A stretch of DNA of 42,094 nt from Alphaproteobacteria bacterium (GTDB lineage: Bacteria > Pseudomonadota > Alphaproteobacteria > Puniceispirillales > UBA1172). Positions 10,069 through 22,361 of the stretch are shown here, piece after piece (the first letter of the stretch is position 1; every line of letters begins with the position of its first letter). A program made the position numbers and the translations under genes. The notes beneath the pieces were generated by a model, which was given only the letters and a program-made list of their open reading frames with translations, searched no databases and was not told the origin of the DNA. The DNA lies in the NCBI GenBank assembly GCA_024639485.1, contig JAHEII010000005.1:1-42094 (forward strand). Direction: 5' to 3'.

Positions 10069-10449
10069 ATGACACAGAAAAGACCATTATCGCCGCATCT
10101 GATGATTTATCGTCCGCAATTGACATCCATGATGTCGATAACGCACCGGCTTTCCGGGGTTGCGCTGGCATCCGGCTCTATTTTTCTTGTCTGGTGGCTG
10201 GTTGCTCTTGCCTATGGCGGCGATTATTACCAGATGGTGCAGGGGATAGCCGAACATATTCTTGGCCGACTGGTTCTGCTCGGCTTTTTCATTGCGGTTA
10301 GCTATCATATGGCGAATGGGATCAGGCATCTGTTCTGGGATTTCGGCATTGGGTTGTCACTGGATGGCGTTTATCGCGGTGGCTATATTGTTATCGGCTT
10401 CACGGCGTTGTCTGCACTGGCTGGCATTGCCATTCTTTTTCTGGCCTAG
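10069..10449 (+). CDS. sdhC: Succinate dehydrogenase cytochrome b556 subunit
   Basis: RPLSPHLMIYRPQLTSMMSITHRLSGVALASG and SYHMANGIRHLFWDFG; three hydrophobic segments. Confidence 0.96.
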   Translation: MTQKRPLSPHLMIYRPQLTSMMSITHRLSGVALASGSIFLVWWLVALAYGGDYYQMVQGIAEHILGRLVLLGFFIAVSYHMANGIRHLFWDFGIGLSLDGVYRGGYIVIGFTALSALAGIAILFLA

Positions 10450-10469
10450 ATGAGCATCTTCAGGAGCAT

Positions 10470-10883
10470 ATGATGAGCAAAAATACATCAGCACCACAAT
10501 CATTACGCTCACCACTTGGGCGGGCAAGAGGGCTAGGGTCATCGCGGTCGGGTGTATCGCATTGGTGGGTGCAGCGTTTAACCGCTATGGGTATGTTGCC
10601 GCTGGTTTTATACTGTCTGATCAGCTTTATTCTGATTGCCGATGCTGATCTGGATACGGCCAGAGCATGGATTGGACAGCCATTTAACAGTGTCGCCATG
10701 ATACTTTTGCTTGCTGTTGGCTTTTATCATGCCAGCTTGGGGTTGCAAGTTGTGATCGAAGACTACATATCAACTAAGACAAGACGAATTCTCACATTAG
10801 CATTCACAAAGATGATCATGACGGCATTTGCGGTTATGTCCATATACAGTATTTTACTTATCGCCTTGGCTGACGGAGTCTGA
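10470..10883 (+). CDS. sdhD: Succinate dehydrogenase membrane anchor subunit
   Basis: [43 protein letters not shown]; follows sdhC. Confidence 0.94.
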   Translation: MMSKNTSAPQSLRSPLGRARGLGSSRSGVSHWWVQRLTAMGMLPLVLYCLISFILIADADLDTARAWIGQPFNSVAMILLLAVGFYHASLGLQVVIEDYISTKTRRILTLAFTKMIMTAFAVMSIYSILLIALADGV

Positions 10884-10884
10884 C

Positions 10885-12675
10885 ATGCCTTCCTACGAAA
10901 TTACAGATCACTATTTTGACGTTGTTGTTGTTGGTGCTGGCGGTGCCGGACTTAGAGCCACGCTTGGCATGGTGACATCCGGCTTGAAAACCGCTTGCGT
11001 CACCAAAGTATTCCCGACACGCAGCCATACGGTAGCGGCGCAGGGCGGTATTGGTGCCGCGCTGGATAATATGGGGCAGGGCGATAACTGGCGTTATCAT
11101 ATGTATGATACCGTCAAAGGCTCTGACTGGCTGGGCGATCAGGATGCTATCGAATATATGTGCCGGAATGCCATTCCATCGGTGATTGAGCTTGAACATT
11201 ATGGTGTGCCGTTTTCGCGTACCGATACGGGCAAGATTTTCCAGCGGCCATTTGGCGGCCATACTGTTGATTACGGAAAGTCACAGGCTAGACGCGCATG
11301 CGCGGCAGCCGATAGAACCGGCCATGCTATTCTGCATACGCTTTACCAGCAATGTCTGAAACATGACGCTGAGTTTTTTATTGAATATTATGCGCTTGAT
11401 CTGTTGATGGATGATGATGGCGTTTGCCGGGGCATGCTGGCATTGAAACTGGATGATGGCACGCTTCACCGGTTTAATGCACATCGTGTGGTGCTGGCTA
11501 CTGGCGGTTATGGCCGTGTTTATTTTTCATGCACATCGGCACATACCTGCACCGGTGATGGTAATGCCATGGCTTTACGCGCCGGACTTCCGCTTCAGGA
11601 TATGGAGTTTGTTCAGTTCCACCCCACCGGCGTTTATGGCGCGGGTGTTCTCATCACCGAAGGCGCACGCGGCGAAGGTGGATACCTCACCAATTCCGAA
11701 GGCGAGCGATTTATGGAACGCTATGCCCCGACCAGCAAAGATTTGGCTAGCCGTGATGTGGTGAGCCGTGCCATGACAGTTGAAATTAACGAAGGCCGTG
11801 GGGTTGGGCCTAATAAAGATCATATCTTGTTGCATCTGGAACATGTTGATCCTGCCACATTGCATGAACGCCTGCCGGGGATTACCGAAACCGCGCGGAT
11901 TTTCTGTGGGGTGGATATCACCCAGCAACCAATACCGGTTCTGCCGACCGTGCATTATAATATGGGCGGCATCCCGACCAATTATCATGGTGAGGTGTTA
12001 TCCCCGAATAAATCGGATCAGAACGCCGTTGTTCCCGGATTGATGGCCATTGGTGAGGCGGCATGCGTGTCTGTTCACGGGGCAAACCGGCTTGGCACCA
12101 ATTCGTTGCTTGATATTGTTGTATTTGGACGGGCGGCGGCTTATCGGGCGGCCGAAACCGTGCAGGCAGGGGCAACACATGCGCCTATTCCGGCAAAGGC
12201 CACCGAAAAAGCGCTTCAGCGGCTTGACCATATCCGTCAGGCTAAAGGCAAAAGCACAACAGCAGAAGTCCGGCTTCAGATGCAACATGCTATGCAGCGT
12301 CATGCGGCGGTGTTCCGGTCGAGCCAGTCGCTGACCGAAGGCGTGGAAAAAATGGATAACGTATCTGCTGGTATGCAGGATATTGGCGTTCAGGATCAAT
12401 CACTGATCTGGAACACAGACCTGATCGAAGCGCTTGAGCTTGATAATCTGATGAGCCAGGCGCTTGTTACGATGCGTTCGGCCGAACACAGAACCGAATC
12501 CCGTGGGGCGCATGCCCATGAAGATTTTCCTGATCGTGATGATAAGGACTGGATGAAACATACGGTCATGTGGCTGGATGAAAATAACAAATCCCGCATT
12601 GATCACCGGTCGGTTATTCTGAATACCCTAACAAATGAAGTGGAAAGTATTCCACCTGTTGCCCGTGTCTACTAA
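10885..12675 (+). CDS. sdhA: Succinate dehydrogenase flavoprotein subunit
   Basis: [69 protein letters not shown]. The start at 10885 directly follows the sdhD stop. Confidence 0.97.
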   Translation: MPSYEITDHYFDVVVVGAGGAGLRATLGMVTSGLKTACVTKVFPTRSHTVAAQGGIGAALDNMGQGDNWRYHMYDTVKGSDWLGDQDAIEYMCRNAIPSVIELEHYGVPFSRTDTGKIFQRPFGGHTVDYGKSQARRACAAADRTGHAILHTLYQQCLKHDAEFFIEYYALDLLMDDDGVCRGMLALKLDDGTLHRFNAHRVVLATGGYGRVYFSCTSAHTCTGDGNAMALRAGLPLQDMEFVQFHPTGVYGAGVLITEGARGEGGYLTNSEGERFMERYAPTSKDLASRDVVSRAMTVEINEGRGVGPNKDHILLHLEHVDPATLHERLPGITETARIFCGVDITQQPIPVLPTVHYNMGGIPTNYHGEVLSPNKSDQNAVVPGLMAIGEAACVSVHGANRLGTNSLLDIVVFGRAAAYRAAETVQAGATHAPIPAKATEKALQRLDHIRQAKGKSTTAEVRLQMQHAMQRHAAVFRSSQSLTEGVEKMDNVSAGMQDIGVQDQSLIWNTDLIEALELDNLMSQALVTMRSAEHRTESRGAHAHEDFPDRDDKDWMKHTVMWLDENNKSRIDHRSVILNTLTNEVESIPPVARVY

Positions 12676-12693
12676 TCAGTAAGGATAATTCTC

Positions 12694-13473
12694 ATGGCTG
12701 AGTTTACGTTGCCAAAACATTCCAAGGTTCAAAAAGGTAAGATACATCCCACCCCCGAAGGCGCGGAACGGACAAAAACCTTTAACATTTATCGTTGGTC
12801 ACCGGATGACGAAGATAATCCCCGGATGGATAGCTATACCATTGATCTGGATGAATGTGGCCCCATGGTTCTTGACGCACTGATCAAGATCAAAGGTGAG
12901 CAGGATCAGACTGTGACGTTCCGGCGGTCATGCCGTGAGGGGATTTGCGGATCATGTTCAATGAATGTGGACGGGACGAATACCCTAGCCTGTTTGAAGC
13001 CTATTGATGAAGTCAAAGGCGATGTAACGATAACACCATTACCGCATATGCCGGTCATCAAGGATTTGGTGCCTGATCTCAGCCATGCTTACGCTCAGTT
13101 GCAATCGATTGAACCATGGCTAAAGTCAGACACGCCAGCACCTGAAAATGGTGAAAGACTACAAACCCCGAAAGAACGCGAAGAGCTGGACGGAATGTGG
13201 GAATGTGTCCTGTGTTTCAGCTGTTCGACAGCATGTCCTAGTTATTGGTGGAATGGTGACAAATATCTGGGGCCGGCGGTTCTTCTGCAAGCCTATCGGT
13301 GGATTGCCGATAGCCGTGATGAAAGCACAGGCGAACGTCTGGACGCGCTAGAAGACCCGTTCCGGCTTTATCGCTGTCATACCATTATGAACTGCACCAA
13401 AACATGCCCTAAAGGATTAAATCCGGGCAAAGCCATTGCCAATATCAAAAAGCTACAGCTAGAACGTCATTAA
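12694..13473 (+). CDS. sdhB: Succinate dehydrogenase iron-sulfur subunit
   Basis: [63 protein letters not shown]. Confidence 0.97.
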   Translation: MAEFTLPKHSKVQKGKIHPTPEGAERTKTFNIYRWSPDDEDNPRMDSYTIDLDECGPMVLDALIKIKGEQDQTVTFRRSCREGICGSCSMNVDGTNTLACLKPIDEVKGDVTITPLPHMPVIKDLVPDLSHAYAQLQSIEPWLKSDTPAPENGERLQTPKEREELDGMWECVLCFSCSTACPSYWWNGDKYLGPAVLLQAYRWIADSRDESTGERLDALEDPFRLYRCHTIMNCTKTCPKGLNPGKAIANIKKLQLERH

Positions 13474-13487
13474 CCATTCGCGAAGCC

Positions 13488-13520
13488 ACTGGCGAATTAT
13501 TACTGGCGATTTATTACTGG
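13488..13520. repeat. 14-bp tandem repeat (ACTGGCGAATTATT / ACTGGCGATTTATT / ACTGG) between convergent genes
   Basis: Copies at 13488-13501 and 13502-13515, plus a partial copy at 13516-13520. Confidence 0.8.
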
Positions 13521-13523
13521 TTT

Positions 13524-14273
13524 TTATGATTTTCTGCCACGCATCAAATGGATAGCGTCACCGCTATGTGATTGCTTTGAAAAATGCTGCGCCGAAAAAC
13601 GGTTAAGCATATCTTGCCGTGCATCAACGGTCATGTCAGCGGTATTTATGATCAGATGCCGCAACGCCAGCGGGATTAATGTATCCGCCAGCCGGACAGC
13701 CATATCGCTCTGGTTAATCAATATCACCGTATATGGTCTGGCGCTGATCAGATCAAAGCTGTCTTCTGGTGTGCCGTCTTTTTGGGATATAATAAGGAAT
13801 TGTAAGTGATTGAGATCAGCAATTTTATGGATATGGGATAGATCAGTCGATTCTTTTTCACCAGAATAATGATAGCTGACCGGATTGCTTTTCAAAGCTG
13901 TATGAAAGGCATAATGCAACTGGTTTCCACCCAATTCCAGAACAGAATCATATGGTTTGATCAGCCGACTAGCCAAAGTATACAAAGGATGTTCAATCCA
14001 TCCAGTAAGCAGGCTCAATGCCATTGCCGGATGCAAATCACTGGATTTAACCAGCACCGGTTTGCCGGAAATAGGCGTAACCAGCGTCATTGGGAGCTTA
14101 ATGCTTTTGATGCGATTTACCATATCATTCTGTAAAGTATCGCGGGATAATAGCCCCATGCGGAAGCACAGCCGTTCAACCATATTCATGCTGATATGAC
14201 TTACCTGTTCCGGATCACGATGATTTTGTTTTTTTGGTAGTGGTTTTAACTGGGTTTCCATGTTTACACTCAT
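13524..14273 (-). CDS. Hypothetical protein, possibly a degenerate SAM-binding/FkbM-like fold
   Basis: Intact ORF (start choice 14273, 14261 or 14330). IKPYDSVLELGGNQLHYAFHTAL resembles a weak methyltransferase motif I. No confident family assignment. Confidence 0.6.
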   Translation of the reverse strand: MSVNMETQLKPLPKKQNHRDPEQVSHISMNMVERLCFRMGLLSRDTLQNDMVNRIKSIKLPMTLVTPISGKPVLVKSSDLHPAMALSLLTGWIEHPLYTLASRLIKPYDSVLELGGNQLHYAFHTALKSNPVSYHYSGEKESTDLSHIHKIADLNHLQFLIISQKDGTPEDSFDLISARPYTVILINQSDMAVRLADTLIPLALRHLIINTADMTVDARQDMLNRFSAQHFSKQSHSGDAIHLMRGRKS

Positions 14274-14413
14274 TCTGGATAAAATAATTTCTGGATAAAA
14301 ATAACAATGGGTAAACCTTATCAGACACAAGTTAACAAAAAGTTAACGGAAAGCATTTTTTCGAATTTGCATGATGATTGTCAAAAAGCCGGTGGTGATT
14401 TAAAACTATTACC

Positions 14414-15520
14414 ATGACTGCAACAGCCTCGTCTGAACATTCGGTTAACACGCTGACCAATTCCCTTGATCGCCAGATCAGATCTGGCCATCTGGCCGTG
14501 GATATGGCGCAACGTGATATCGCTATCCGGCTGGATATGCTGATTGATGCGCTGGCAGTAAAAAAACCGGTTGGGCTTTTCGGGTTTGGCCGGAAAAAAT
14601 TGCCCGTAAAGGGGCTATATCTGTGGGGCGGGGTTGGGCGCGGCAAATCCATGCTTATGGATATGTTTGTGCAACTGGCTAGTCGGGAACACGGCATACA
14701 TGTCTGCCGGTATCACTTTCATGATTTTATGACAGCGGTACATGCTATCGTCCATAAAGAACGGGAAATGGGCAATGCAGACCCTACGGCATCGGTCATG
14801 GAACAATTGACCAAAGGCGCGGATGTGATCTGTTTTGATGAAATGGAAGTGCGGGATATCGCCGATGCCATGATTATTGCCCGTGTGATGGATGGCTATA
14901 TGCGGCGTGGTGGGGTGCTGGTGGTAACATCAAACAGGCATCCGGATGATCTTTATCTTGATGGTCTGCAACGTGAGCGATTCCTGCCATTTATTGCGGC
15001 ATTGAAAGAATATAATGCTGTAGTGGAAATGGGCGGTGATACCGATTGGCGCCAGCGGGTGCTGGATAGTGTTTCGGGGTGGTATTATCCGCTGGATGAT
15101 AAGGCTGATGATGCGATGGTGGCGGTGCTGGATCAACTCACCGGCGGGGTAGAACAACAACCAGTTACAGTCATGATTGCTGGTCGTGAGGTGACTATTC
15201 CGGCGGCGGCAAACGGGGTGGGGATGATTGATTTTTCTGCCATATGCGGCGTTCCATTAGCGGCGGCAGATTATCTGGTGCTGGCAGAGCGCTTTGCCGG
15301 ATTGTTGATCTGTCATATTCCGCGCCTATCCGATGCGCTTCAAAACGAAGCCAGACGGTTTATCTGGCTGGTTGATGCATTTTATGATCGCAAGCGGTTT
15401 CTGATTGCGTCTGCTGAATGTGATATTGATCAGATATATACAGGCAATCAATGGCAAGCGGAGTTTCCGCGTACGGTATCACGGCTAGGCGAAATGACCC
15501 GGTTGATGCACCGGTCATAG
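14414..15520 (+). CDS. zapE: Cell division ATPase ZapE (AFG1-like)
   Basis: KGLYLWGGVGRGKSMLMDMFVQLA Walker A, RYHFHDFMTAVH, ADVICFDEMEVRDIADAMI, VLVVTSNRHPDDLYLDGLQRERFLPFI. Confidence 0.94.
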   Translation: MTATASSEHSVNTLTNSLDRQIRSGHLAVDMAQRDIAIRLDMLIDALAVKKPVGLFGFGRKKLPVKGLYLWGGVGRGKSMLMDMFVQLASREHGIHVCRYHFHDFMTAVHAIVHKEREMGNADPTASVMEQLTKGADVICFDEMEVRDIADAMIIARVMDGYMRRGGVLVVTSNRHPDDLYLDGLQRERFLPFIAALKEYNAVVEMGGDTDWRQRVLDSVSGWYYPLDDKADDAMVAVLDQLTGGVEQQPVTVMIAGREVTIPAAANGVGMIDFSAICGVPLAAADYLVLAERFAGLLICHIPRLSDALQNEARRFIWLVDAFYDRKRFLIASAECDIDQIYTGNQWQAEFPRTVSRLGEMTRLMHRS

Positions 15521-15685
15521 CCGCTTATCCGATCTATGGTTTAAGTTGCAAAGGATGTTCTGTTTTTGTTGCGTATCCTATGATGATTGACTATGGTTAG
15601 GCATTGGCGGCGTGGGGCATCTGCGCTGGTTTTTCAAATATTGCGACAGCTCATATTTTTATTTACAACAGGGCTACTCGTATAG

Positions 15686-16654
<969 letters not shown>

Positions 16655-16703
16655 ATTTTTTATGTGATGATGTTTTAACGATAGACACGATAGAGGTATC
16701 CCC

Positions 16704-19619
16704 ATGGCGGCCCCAAATGAGGAATCCAATCCTGAGCATGAGTTTCTTTCAGGTGCAAACGCCGTATATATTGCACAGCTCCAACAGAAATGGCGACAGA
16801 ATCCTCTATCGGTTGATCAGGAATGGTCACGCTGGTTTGAACAGCTTGATCATCTGGCAACAGAAACTGCACAGGGCAAGGCAACCGATGCCGCCGAACG
16901 CCGCCCGTCATGGGGGCTAAACGGTAGCGCGGTTATTAATGCCGCCAGCCAGACCGATGAAGACAGCCACCATCCATCAACGGTAACAAGCTCAGTCGAT
17001 ATTCGTGCCGCTACCATGGATTCGATTAAGGCGATTATGCTGATCCGTGCTTTTCGTATTCGTGGCCATCTGCAAGCCTCGCTTGATCCGCTGAATCTGG
17101 TAGAAAAAACATATCATCCCGAACTTGATCCGGAAACATACGGCTTCACGGATGCCGATATGGATCGACCGATTTTCATCAATTATGTGCTAGGGCTGGA
17201 AGTCGCCACCCTGCGGCAGATTCTAGATATCGTCAGAGAAACCTATTGTGGCACCATTGGTGTTGAGTTTATGCATATTCAGAATCCGGAACAGAAATCC
17301 TGGATTCAGGAACGCATGGAAGCGATACGCAATCACACAGAGTTTACCAGTCTTGGCAAGAAAACCATTTATGAACGTCTGGTATCGGCTGAAAATTTTG
17401 AACAGTTTCTTCATAAAAAATATGTTGGCACCAAGCGATTTGGTATGGACGGGGCGGAGGCTATTGTTCCGGCACTGGAACAGATACTGAAACGCGGCAC
17501 TCAACTGGATTTGAAAGAAGTTGTGATAGGAATGTCACATCGGGGGCGGCTTAATGTTCTGCACAATGTATTGAGCAAGCCTTTTCGCGCTATTATTTCA
17601 GAATTTCTGGGCAATCCGGCACATCCCGAAGACGTGGGCGGGTCAGGTGATGTAAAATACCATATGGGCGCATCTTCGGATCGTGGATTTGATGATAATG
17701 AGGTGCATTTGACGCTTAATGCCAACCCATCCCATCTTGAAATTGTTAACCCGGTGGTGGTCGGACGTACCAGAGCAAAGCAGAAACAGCGTCAGGATAC
17801 CGATGGCACAAAGGTCATGGGGCTTCTGATACATGGTGACGCGGCCTTTGCTGGTCAGGGGATTGTTTCAGAAACCTTTGCGTTTTCGGCATTGCGCGGA
17901 TATCGCACTGGCGGCACCATGCATATTATTGTTAATAACCAGATTGGCTTTACTACTGATCCGGCTTATTCGCGGTCATCACCATACCCTACCGATGTGG
18001 CAAAAATGGTGATGTCGCCTATTTTTCATGTCAATTCGGATGATGTTGAGGCGGTGGTTCATGTGGCGCGTATCGCCACAGAATTCCGTCAGAAATTTAA
18101 AACCGATGTTGTCATTGATATGATCTGCTATCGCCGTTTTGGGCATAATGAGGGTGATGAGCCGATGTTCACTCAGCCAAAAATGTACCAGAAAATTGCC
18201 GCCCATCCATCGGTACGGAAAATGTATGCAGATAAGCTTGCCGCAGAAGGCGTGATGAGCGCCGAAGAAACACAGCAAATTGTTGATGATCACTGGGCGC
18301 ATCTGGAAGCAGAGTTTGAGGCAGGCACAAGCTATAAGCCAAACAAAGCCGACTGGCTGGAAGGCAAATGGGCAGGTTTGCGCGCCGCCCATGGTGATGA
18401 TCGCCGTGGCGCAACTTCAGTTAGTAAAGATGTTATTGATAATGTAGCCAGAGCAATGACAACAATCCCCGATGGTTTGACCATTAATTCCAAATTGAAG
18501 CGGGTGATTGAGGCACGCAAGACGGCCATTGCGTCAGGGGCAAATATTGACTGGTCAACCGCTGAACATCTGGCTTTTGGCACGCTTCTGGTTGAGGGGA
18601 ATATTGTCCGGCTGTCGGGGCAGGATTCGTGTCGGGGGACGTTTTCACAACGGCACGCGGTATTTGTTGATCAGGAAACGAATGAGCGTTACACCCCGCT
18701 TCATCATATTTCGCCTGATCAATCCACTTTTGAAGTGATTGATTCGCCACTATCAGAAGCCTCAGTGCTTGGTTTTGATTATGGTTTTAGTCAGGCAGAA
18801 CCCAAAGCGCTGGTGATGTGGGAAGCGCAATTTGGCGATTTTGCCAATGGCGCGCAGGTGATTGTTGATCAGTTCATTTCATCGGGTGAGGCAAAATGGC
18901 TCCGTATGAGCGGCTTGGTCATGTTACTCCCACATGGTCACGAAGGCCAGGGGCCGGAACATTCATCTGCACGGCTGGAACGCTATCTTCAGCTTTGTGC
19001 CGAGGATAATATGCAGGTGGTTAATTGTTCGACTCCGGCTAATTATTTCCATGTGTTAAGGCGGCAGATGCGGCGTGATTTCCGTAAGCCGCTTATCATT
19101 ATGACCCCAAAATCGCTTTTGCGGCATAAGGCATGTGTATCAAAAATAGATGATTTTCTGGAAGGCTCATCCTTTCATCGGGTTATCGAGGAATCCGATG
19201 CCAGTATCTCAACATCACCTAAGCGCATCGTGCTATGTTCAGGTAAAGTCTATTATGATTTGATTGACGAAAGACAAAAGCGCGGCATCACGGATGTTGC
19301 CATTGTTCGTGTGGAACAGCTTTATCCGTTCCCGAAAGGGCCGCTAAAGCGCGTGTTTGAAGCCGCGCCGGATGCACAGATTGTCTGGTGTCAGGAAGAA
19401 CCCATGAATATGGGATCATGGGATTATATCGACCCAAGACTGGAAAAATTACTGGTATCTATGGGCACCAGTAAACATACACGGCCAATTTATGTTGGAC
19501 GAAACGCGGCGGCCTCACCAGCAACAGGCAGTTTATCCAGACATTTAAAAGAACAGCAGAAACTGGTTAATGACGCGCTTGACCTGAATGCCGAAGGCGT
19601 TCGGTTTGTGGCAGAGTAA
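16704..19619 (+). CDS. sucA: 2-oxoglutarate dehydrogenase E1 component
   Basis: [98 protein letters not shown]. Confidence 0.98.
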   Translation: MAAPNEESNPEHEFLSGANAVYIAQLQQKWRQNPLSVDQEWSRWFEQLDHLATETAQGKATDAAERRPSWGLNGSAVINAASQTDEDSHHPSTVTSSVDIRAATMDSIKAIMLIRAFRIRGHLQASLDPLNLVEKTYHPELDPETYGFTDADMDRPIFINYVLGLEVATLRQILDIVRETYCGTIGVEFMHIQNPEQKSWIQERMEAIRNHTEFTSLGKKTIYERLVSAENFEQFLHKKYVGTKRFGMDGAEAIVPALEQILKRGTQLDLKEVVIGMSHRGRLNVLHNVLSKPFRAIISEFLGNPAHPEDVGGSGDVKYHMGASSDRGFDDNEVHLTLNANPSHLEIVNPVVVGRTRAKQKQRQDTDGTKVMGLLIHGDAAFAGQGIVSETFAFSALRGYRTGGTMHIIVNNQIGFTTDPAYSRSSPYPTDVAKMVMSPIFHVNSDDVEAVVHVARIATEFRQKFKTDVVIDMICYRRFGHNEGDEPMFTQPKMYQKIAAHPSVRKMYADKLAAEGVMSAEETQQIVDDHWAHLEAEFEAGTSYKPNKADWLEGKWAGLRAAHGDDRRGATSVSKDVIDNVARAMTTIPDGLTINSKLKRVIEARKTAIASGANIDWSTAEHLAFGTLLVEGNIVRLSGQDSCRGTFSQRHAVFVDQETNERYTPLHHISPDQSTFEVIDSPLSEASVLGFDYGFSQAEPKALVMWEAQFGDFANGAQVIVDQFISSGEAKWLRMSGLVMLLPHGHEGQGPEHSSARLERYLQLCAEDNMQVVNCSTPANYFHVLRRQMRRDFRKPLIIMTPKSLLRHKACVSKIDDFLEGSSFHRVIEESDASISTSPKRIVLCSGKVYYDLIDERQKRGITDVAIVRVEQLYPFPKGPLKRVFEAAPDAQIVWCQEEPMNMGSWDYIDPRLEKLLVSMGTSKHTRPIYVGRNAAASPATGSLSRHLKEQQKLVNDALDLNAEGVRFVAE

Positions 19620-19651
19620 CGATTAGGATTAGCAATCAGAAAGGCGTATCC

Positions 19652-20902
19652 ATGAGCATGGAAATCAAGGTTCCCCCACTTGGCGAATCAGTCACAGAAG
19701 CCACGGTTGCCCGCTGGACAAAAGCCGTTGGCGATCATATTGGCAAAGATGAAAATCTGGTTGAACTGGAAACCGATAAAGTCACGCTTGATGTTCCATC
19801 GCCCGTTGATGGCAAGGTGATCAGCCTTTCTGTTAGCGAGGGCGAAACGGTTGGGGCTAATGCCGTGCTTGCGGTTATCGAAGAAGGCGCGGCGGCGGAT
19901 AAACCAGCCGAAAAACAGCCGGAAAAACAGCTGGAAAAACCAGCAGCGGCGGCTACTCCGGCATCTGCTCCGGTATCGGCACCGGCATCTGAAGCCCCAT
20001 TATCACCAGCCGTGCGGCGGTTAGTTGATGAAAATAATCTTGATCCGAACGCTATCGCCGGGACAGGAAAAGACGGTCGTCTGACCAAGGGTGATGTGCT
20101 TTCAGCAATGGAAACGCCATCTGTGGCAGTTTCCGCACCAGTAACCCCACCGGCTCCGGCTCCGGCCGCTTTAGCGCCACGAACGGATCAGCCGCGCGAA
20201 GAACGCGTGCCTATGTCACGTTTGCGGCAGGTGATTGCCCGCCGGCTCAAAGATGCCCAGAATACCGCCGCCATGCTCACTACCTTTAACGAAGTGGATA
20301 TGAGCGCGGTAATGGCGATCCGCGCCGAATATAAAGACAGTTTTGAAAAACGCCACGGCGTGAAGCTTGGCTTCATGAGCTTTTTTGTTCATGCAGTGAT
20401 TGAGGCATTGAAAGACTATCCTGCGGTTAATGCAGAAATCCACGGGACAGACATTATTTATAAGAATTATTATAATGTTGGTGTTGCCGTTGGCACGCCG
20501 CAAGGATTGGTTGTTCCCGTTCTGAAAGATGCCGATCAGATGAGTTTTGCCGAAACCGAAGCCACCATCAACAGCTTTGGTGAAAAAGCCCGTCAAGGCC
20601 AGTTGAGTATGGCGGATATGTCTAACGGCACATTCACCATATCAAATGGCGGGATTTATGGCTCAATGCTATCAACGCCTATTCTGAACCCGCCACAAAG
20701 CGGCATTCTGGGCATGCATAATATCCAGAAACGGCCGGTGGTTGTATCTGGTAAGGATGGTGACAGCATTGTCATTAAACCGATGATGTATCTGGCGCTT
20801 TCCTATGATCACCGTATCATTGACGGGCGTGAGGCGGTATCATTCTTGGTACGCGTCAAGCAATCCATCGAAGACCCGAAACGTCTGTTAATCGGACTAT
20901 AA
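19652..20902 (+). CDS. sucB: Dihydrolipoyllysine-residue succinyltransferase (E2 of 2-oxoglutarate dehydrogenase)
   Basis: [33 protein letters not shown] lipoyl site, [35 protein letters not shown], catalytic [19 protein letters not shown]. Confidence 0.97.
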   Translation: MSMEIKVPPLGESVTEATVARWTKAVGDHIGKDENLVELETDKVTLDVPSPVDGKVISLSVSEGETVGANAVLAVIEEGAAADKPAEKQPEKQLEKPAAAATPASAPVSAPASEAPLSPAVRRLVDENNLDPNAIAGTGKDGRLTKGDVLSAMETPSVAVSAPVTPPAPAPAALAPRTDQPREERVPMSRLRQVIARRLKDAQNTAAMLTTFNEVDMSAVMAIRAEYKDSFEKRHGVKLGFMSFFVHAVIEALKDYPAVNAEIHGTDIIYKNYYNVGVAVGTPQGLVVPVLKDADQMSFAETEATINSFGEKARQGQLSMADMSNGTFTISNGGIYGSMLSTPILNPPQSGILGMHNIQKRPVVVSGKDGDSIVIKPMMYLALSYDHRIIDGREAVSFLVRVKQSIEDPKRLLIGL

Positions 20903-20916
20903 CCAGATAAGGATAT

Positions 20917-22341
20917 GTGACCGTTATGAGCGATGCCGAAAAAACTGATCTGGCCATTATTGGTGGTGGGCCGGGGGGCTATGTTGCCGCTATCCGTGCC
21001 GCCCAGCTTGGGATGACTGTTACGATCATTGAAACGCGGTCAACGCTTGGTGGTACTTGTCTGAATGTGGGGTGCATCCCGTCAAAAGCCTTGCTTAATA
21101 GTTCCGAAAAATATGCAGAACTGGCATCTGGTGGCTTGGCTGATCTGGGGATAACGGCTGGTAAGCCAAAACTTGATCTGGCACAGATGATGGCAAATAA
21201 AGATCAGATTGTGGCCGGTCTGACCGATGGTATCCGGCTATTGATGCGGAAAAATAAAATCACGCATATCGAAGGCAAGGGCGCAATTACCGCCGCCAAT
21301 ACCGTCACGATAACGGATCATGCTGGCAATCAGCAAAATCTTCATGCCGACCGGATTCTGATTGCCACTGGCTCAGAGGTGCAACCGCTCAAGGATGTTC
21401 CGATTGATGAGATACAGATTGTGTCTTCGACAGGTGCGCTGGCATTGGCGAAAGTGCCAAAACGCATGATTGTAATTGGTGGTGGATATATCGGGCTTGA
21501 AATGGCCACTGTCTGGCGGCGGCTTGGCGCAGAAGTTGAAGTGGTAGAATATCTGCCGCGTATCCTGCCGGGGATGGATGCTGATCTGGCCAGTAAGTTT
21601 AAAACCATCATGGAAAAGCAGGGCATCACATTCCGCATGGGAACGGCGGTGACTTCTGCTAAGGCCAATAAATCTGGCGTTGTGCTGAATATTATGCCGG
21701 CTGATGGTGGTGACACCGAAAAGCTAACCGCAGATGTGGTGCTGGTGGCGGTTGGCCGCCGGCCATATACCGATGGTCTGGGGCTGGAAGCTATGGATAT
21801 CCAGACCAATGAACGTGGCCGCATTGCCGTAGACGCGCATTTTGAAACCTCAGTCAAAGGCATATTTGCCATTGGCGATGTCATAGACGGCCCGATGCTG
21901 GCGCATAAAGCCGAAGAAGACGGCGTCGCCGCAGCAGAAATCATGGCCGGTCATAGCGGACATGTGGATTATGATCTGGTGCCGGGGATTGTTTATACTG
22001 ATCCGGAAATCGCGACACTGGGCAAAACCGAAGAACAGCTGAAAACCGCTGGTATTGATTACCATAAAGGCGTGTTTCCATTCATGGCAAATAGCCGCGC
22101 GCGTGCCACTGGCCATAACGAAGGCTTTGTCAAAATCCTTGCTGATGCCAAAACCGATCAGGTGCTTGGCGTGCATATCATTGGCCATGATGCCGGAACA
22201 TTGATCCATGAATGCGCTATCGCAATGGCGTTCGGGGCATCATCCGAAGATATCGCCCGCACATGTCACGGCCATCCAACATTGAGCGAAGCAGTAAAAG
22301 AAGCCGCCCTAGCCGTCGAAGGCCGCGCCATCCATATCTAA
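20917..22341 (+). CDS. lpdA: Dihydrolipoyl dehydrogenase
   Basis: LAIIGGGPGGYVAAIRAAQLG, GGTCLNVGCIPSKALL, FAIGDVIDGPMLAHKAEEDG, HPTLSEAVKEAAL. The start could be GTG 20917 or ATG 20926. Confidence 0.97.
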   Translation: MTVMSDAEKTDLAIIGGGPGGYVAAIRAAQLGMTVTIIETRSTLGGTCLNVGCIPSKALLNSSEKYAELASGGLADLGITAGKPKLDLAQMMANKDQIVAGLTDGIRLLMRKNKITHIEGKGAITAANTVTITDHAGNQQNLHADRILIATGSEVQPLKDVPIDEIQIVSSTGALALAKVPKRMIVIGGGYIGLEMATVWRRLGAEVEVVEYLPRILPGMDADLASKFKTIMEKQGITFRMGTAVTSAKANKSGVVLNIMPADGGDTEKLTADVVLVAVGRRPYTDGLGLEAMDIQTNERGRIAVDAHFETSVKGIFAIGDVIDGPMLAHKAEEDGVAAAEIMAGHSGHVDYDLVPGIVYTDPEIATLGKTEEQLKTAGIDYHKGVFPFMANSRARATGHNEGFVKILADAKTDQVLGVHIIGHDAGTLIHECAIAMAFGASSEDIARTCHGHPTLSEAVKEAALAVEGRAIHI

Positions 22342-22361
22342 AAATTGTTGCTTTAATAATA

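Noticed and set aside
21342-21944. 200-aa minus-strand ORF opposite lpdA
   Set aside because: Shadow ORF; Ser/Pro/Ala-rich with no domain.
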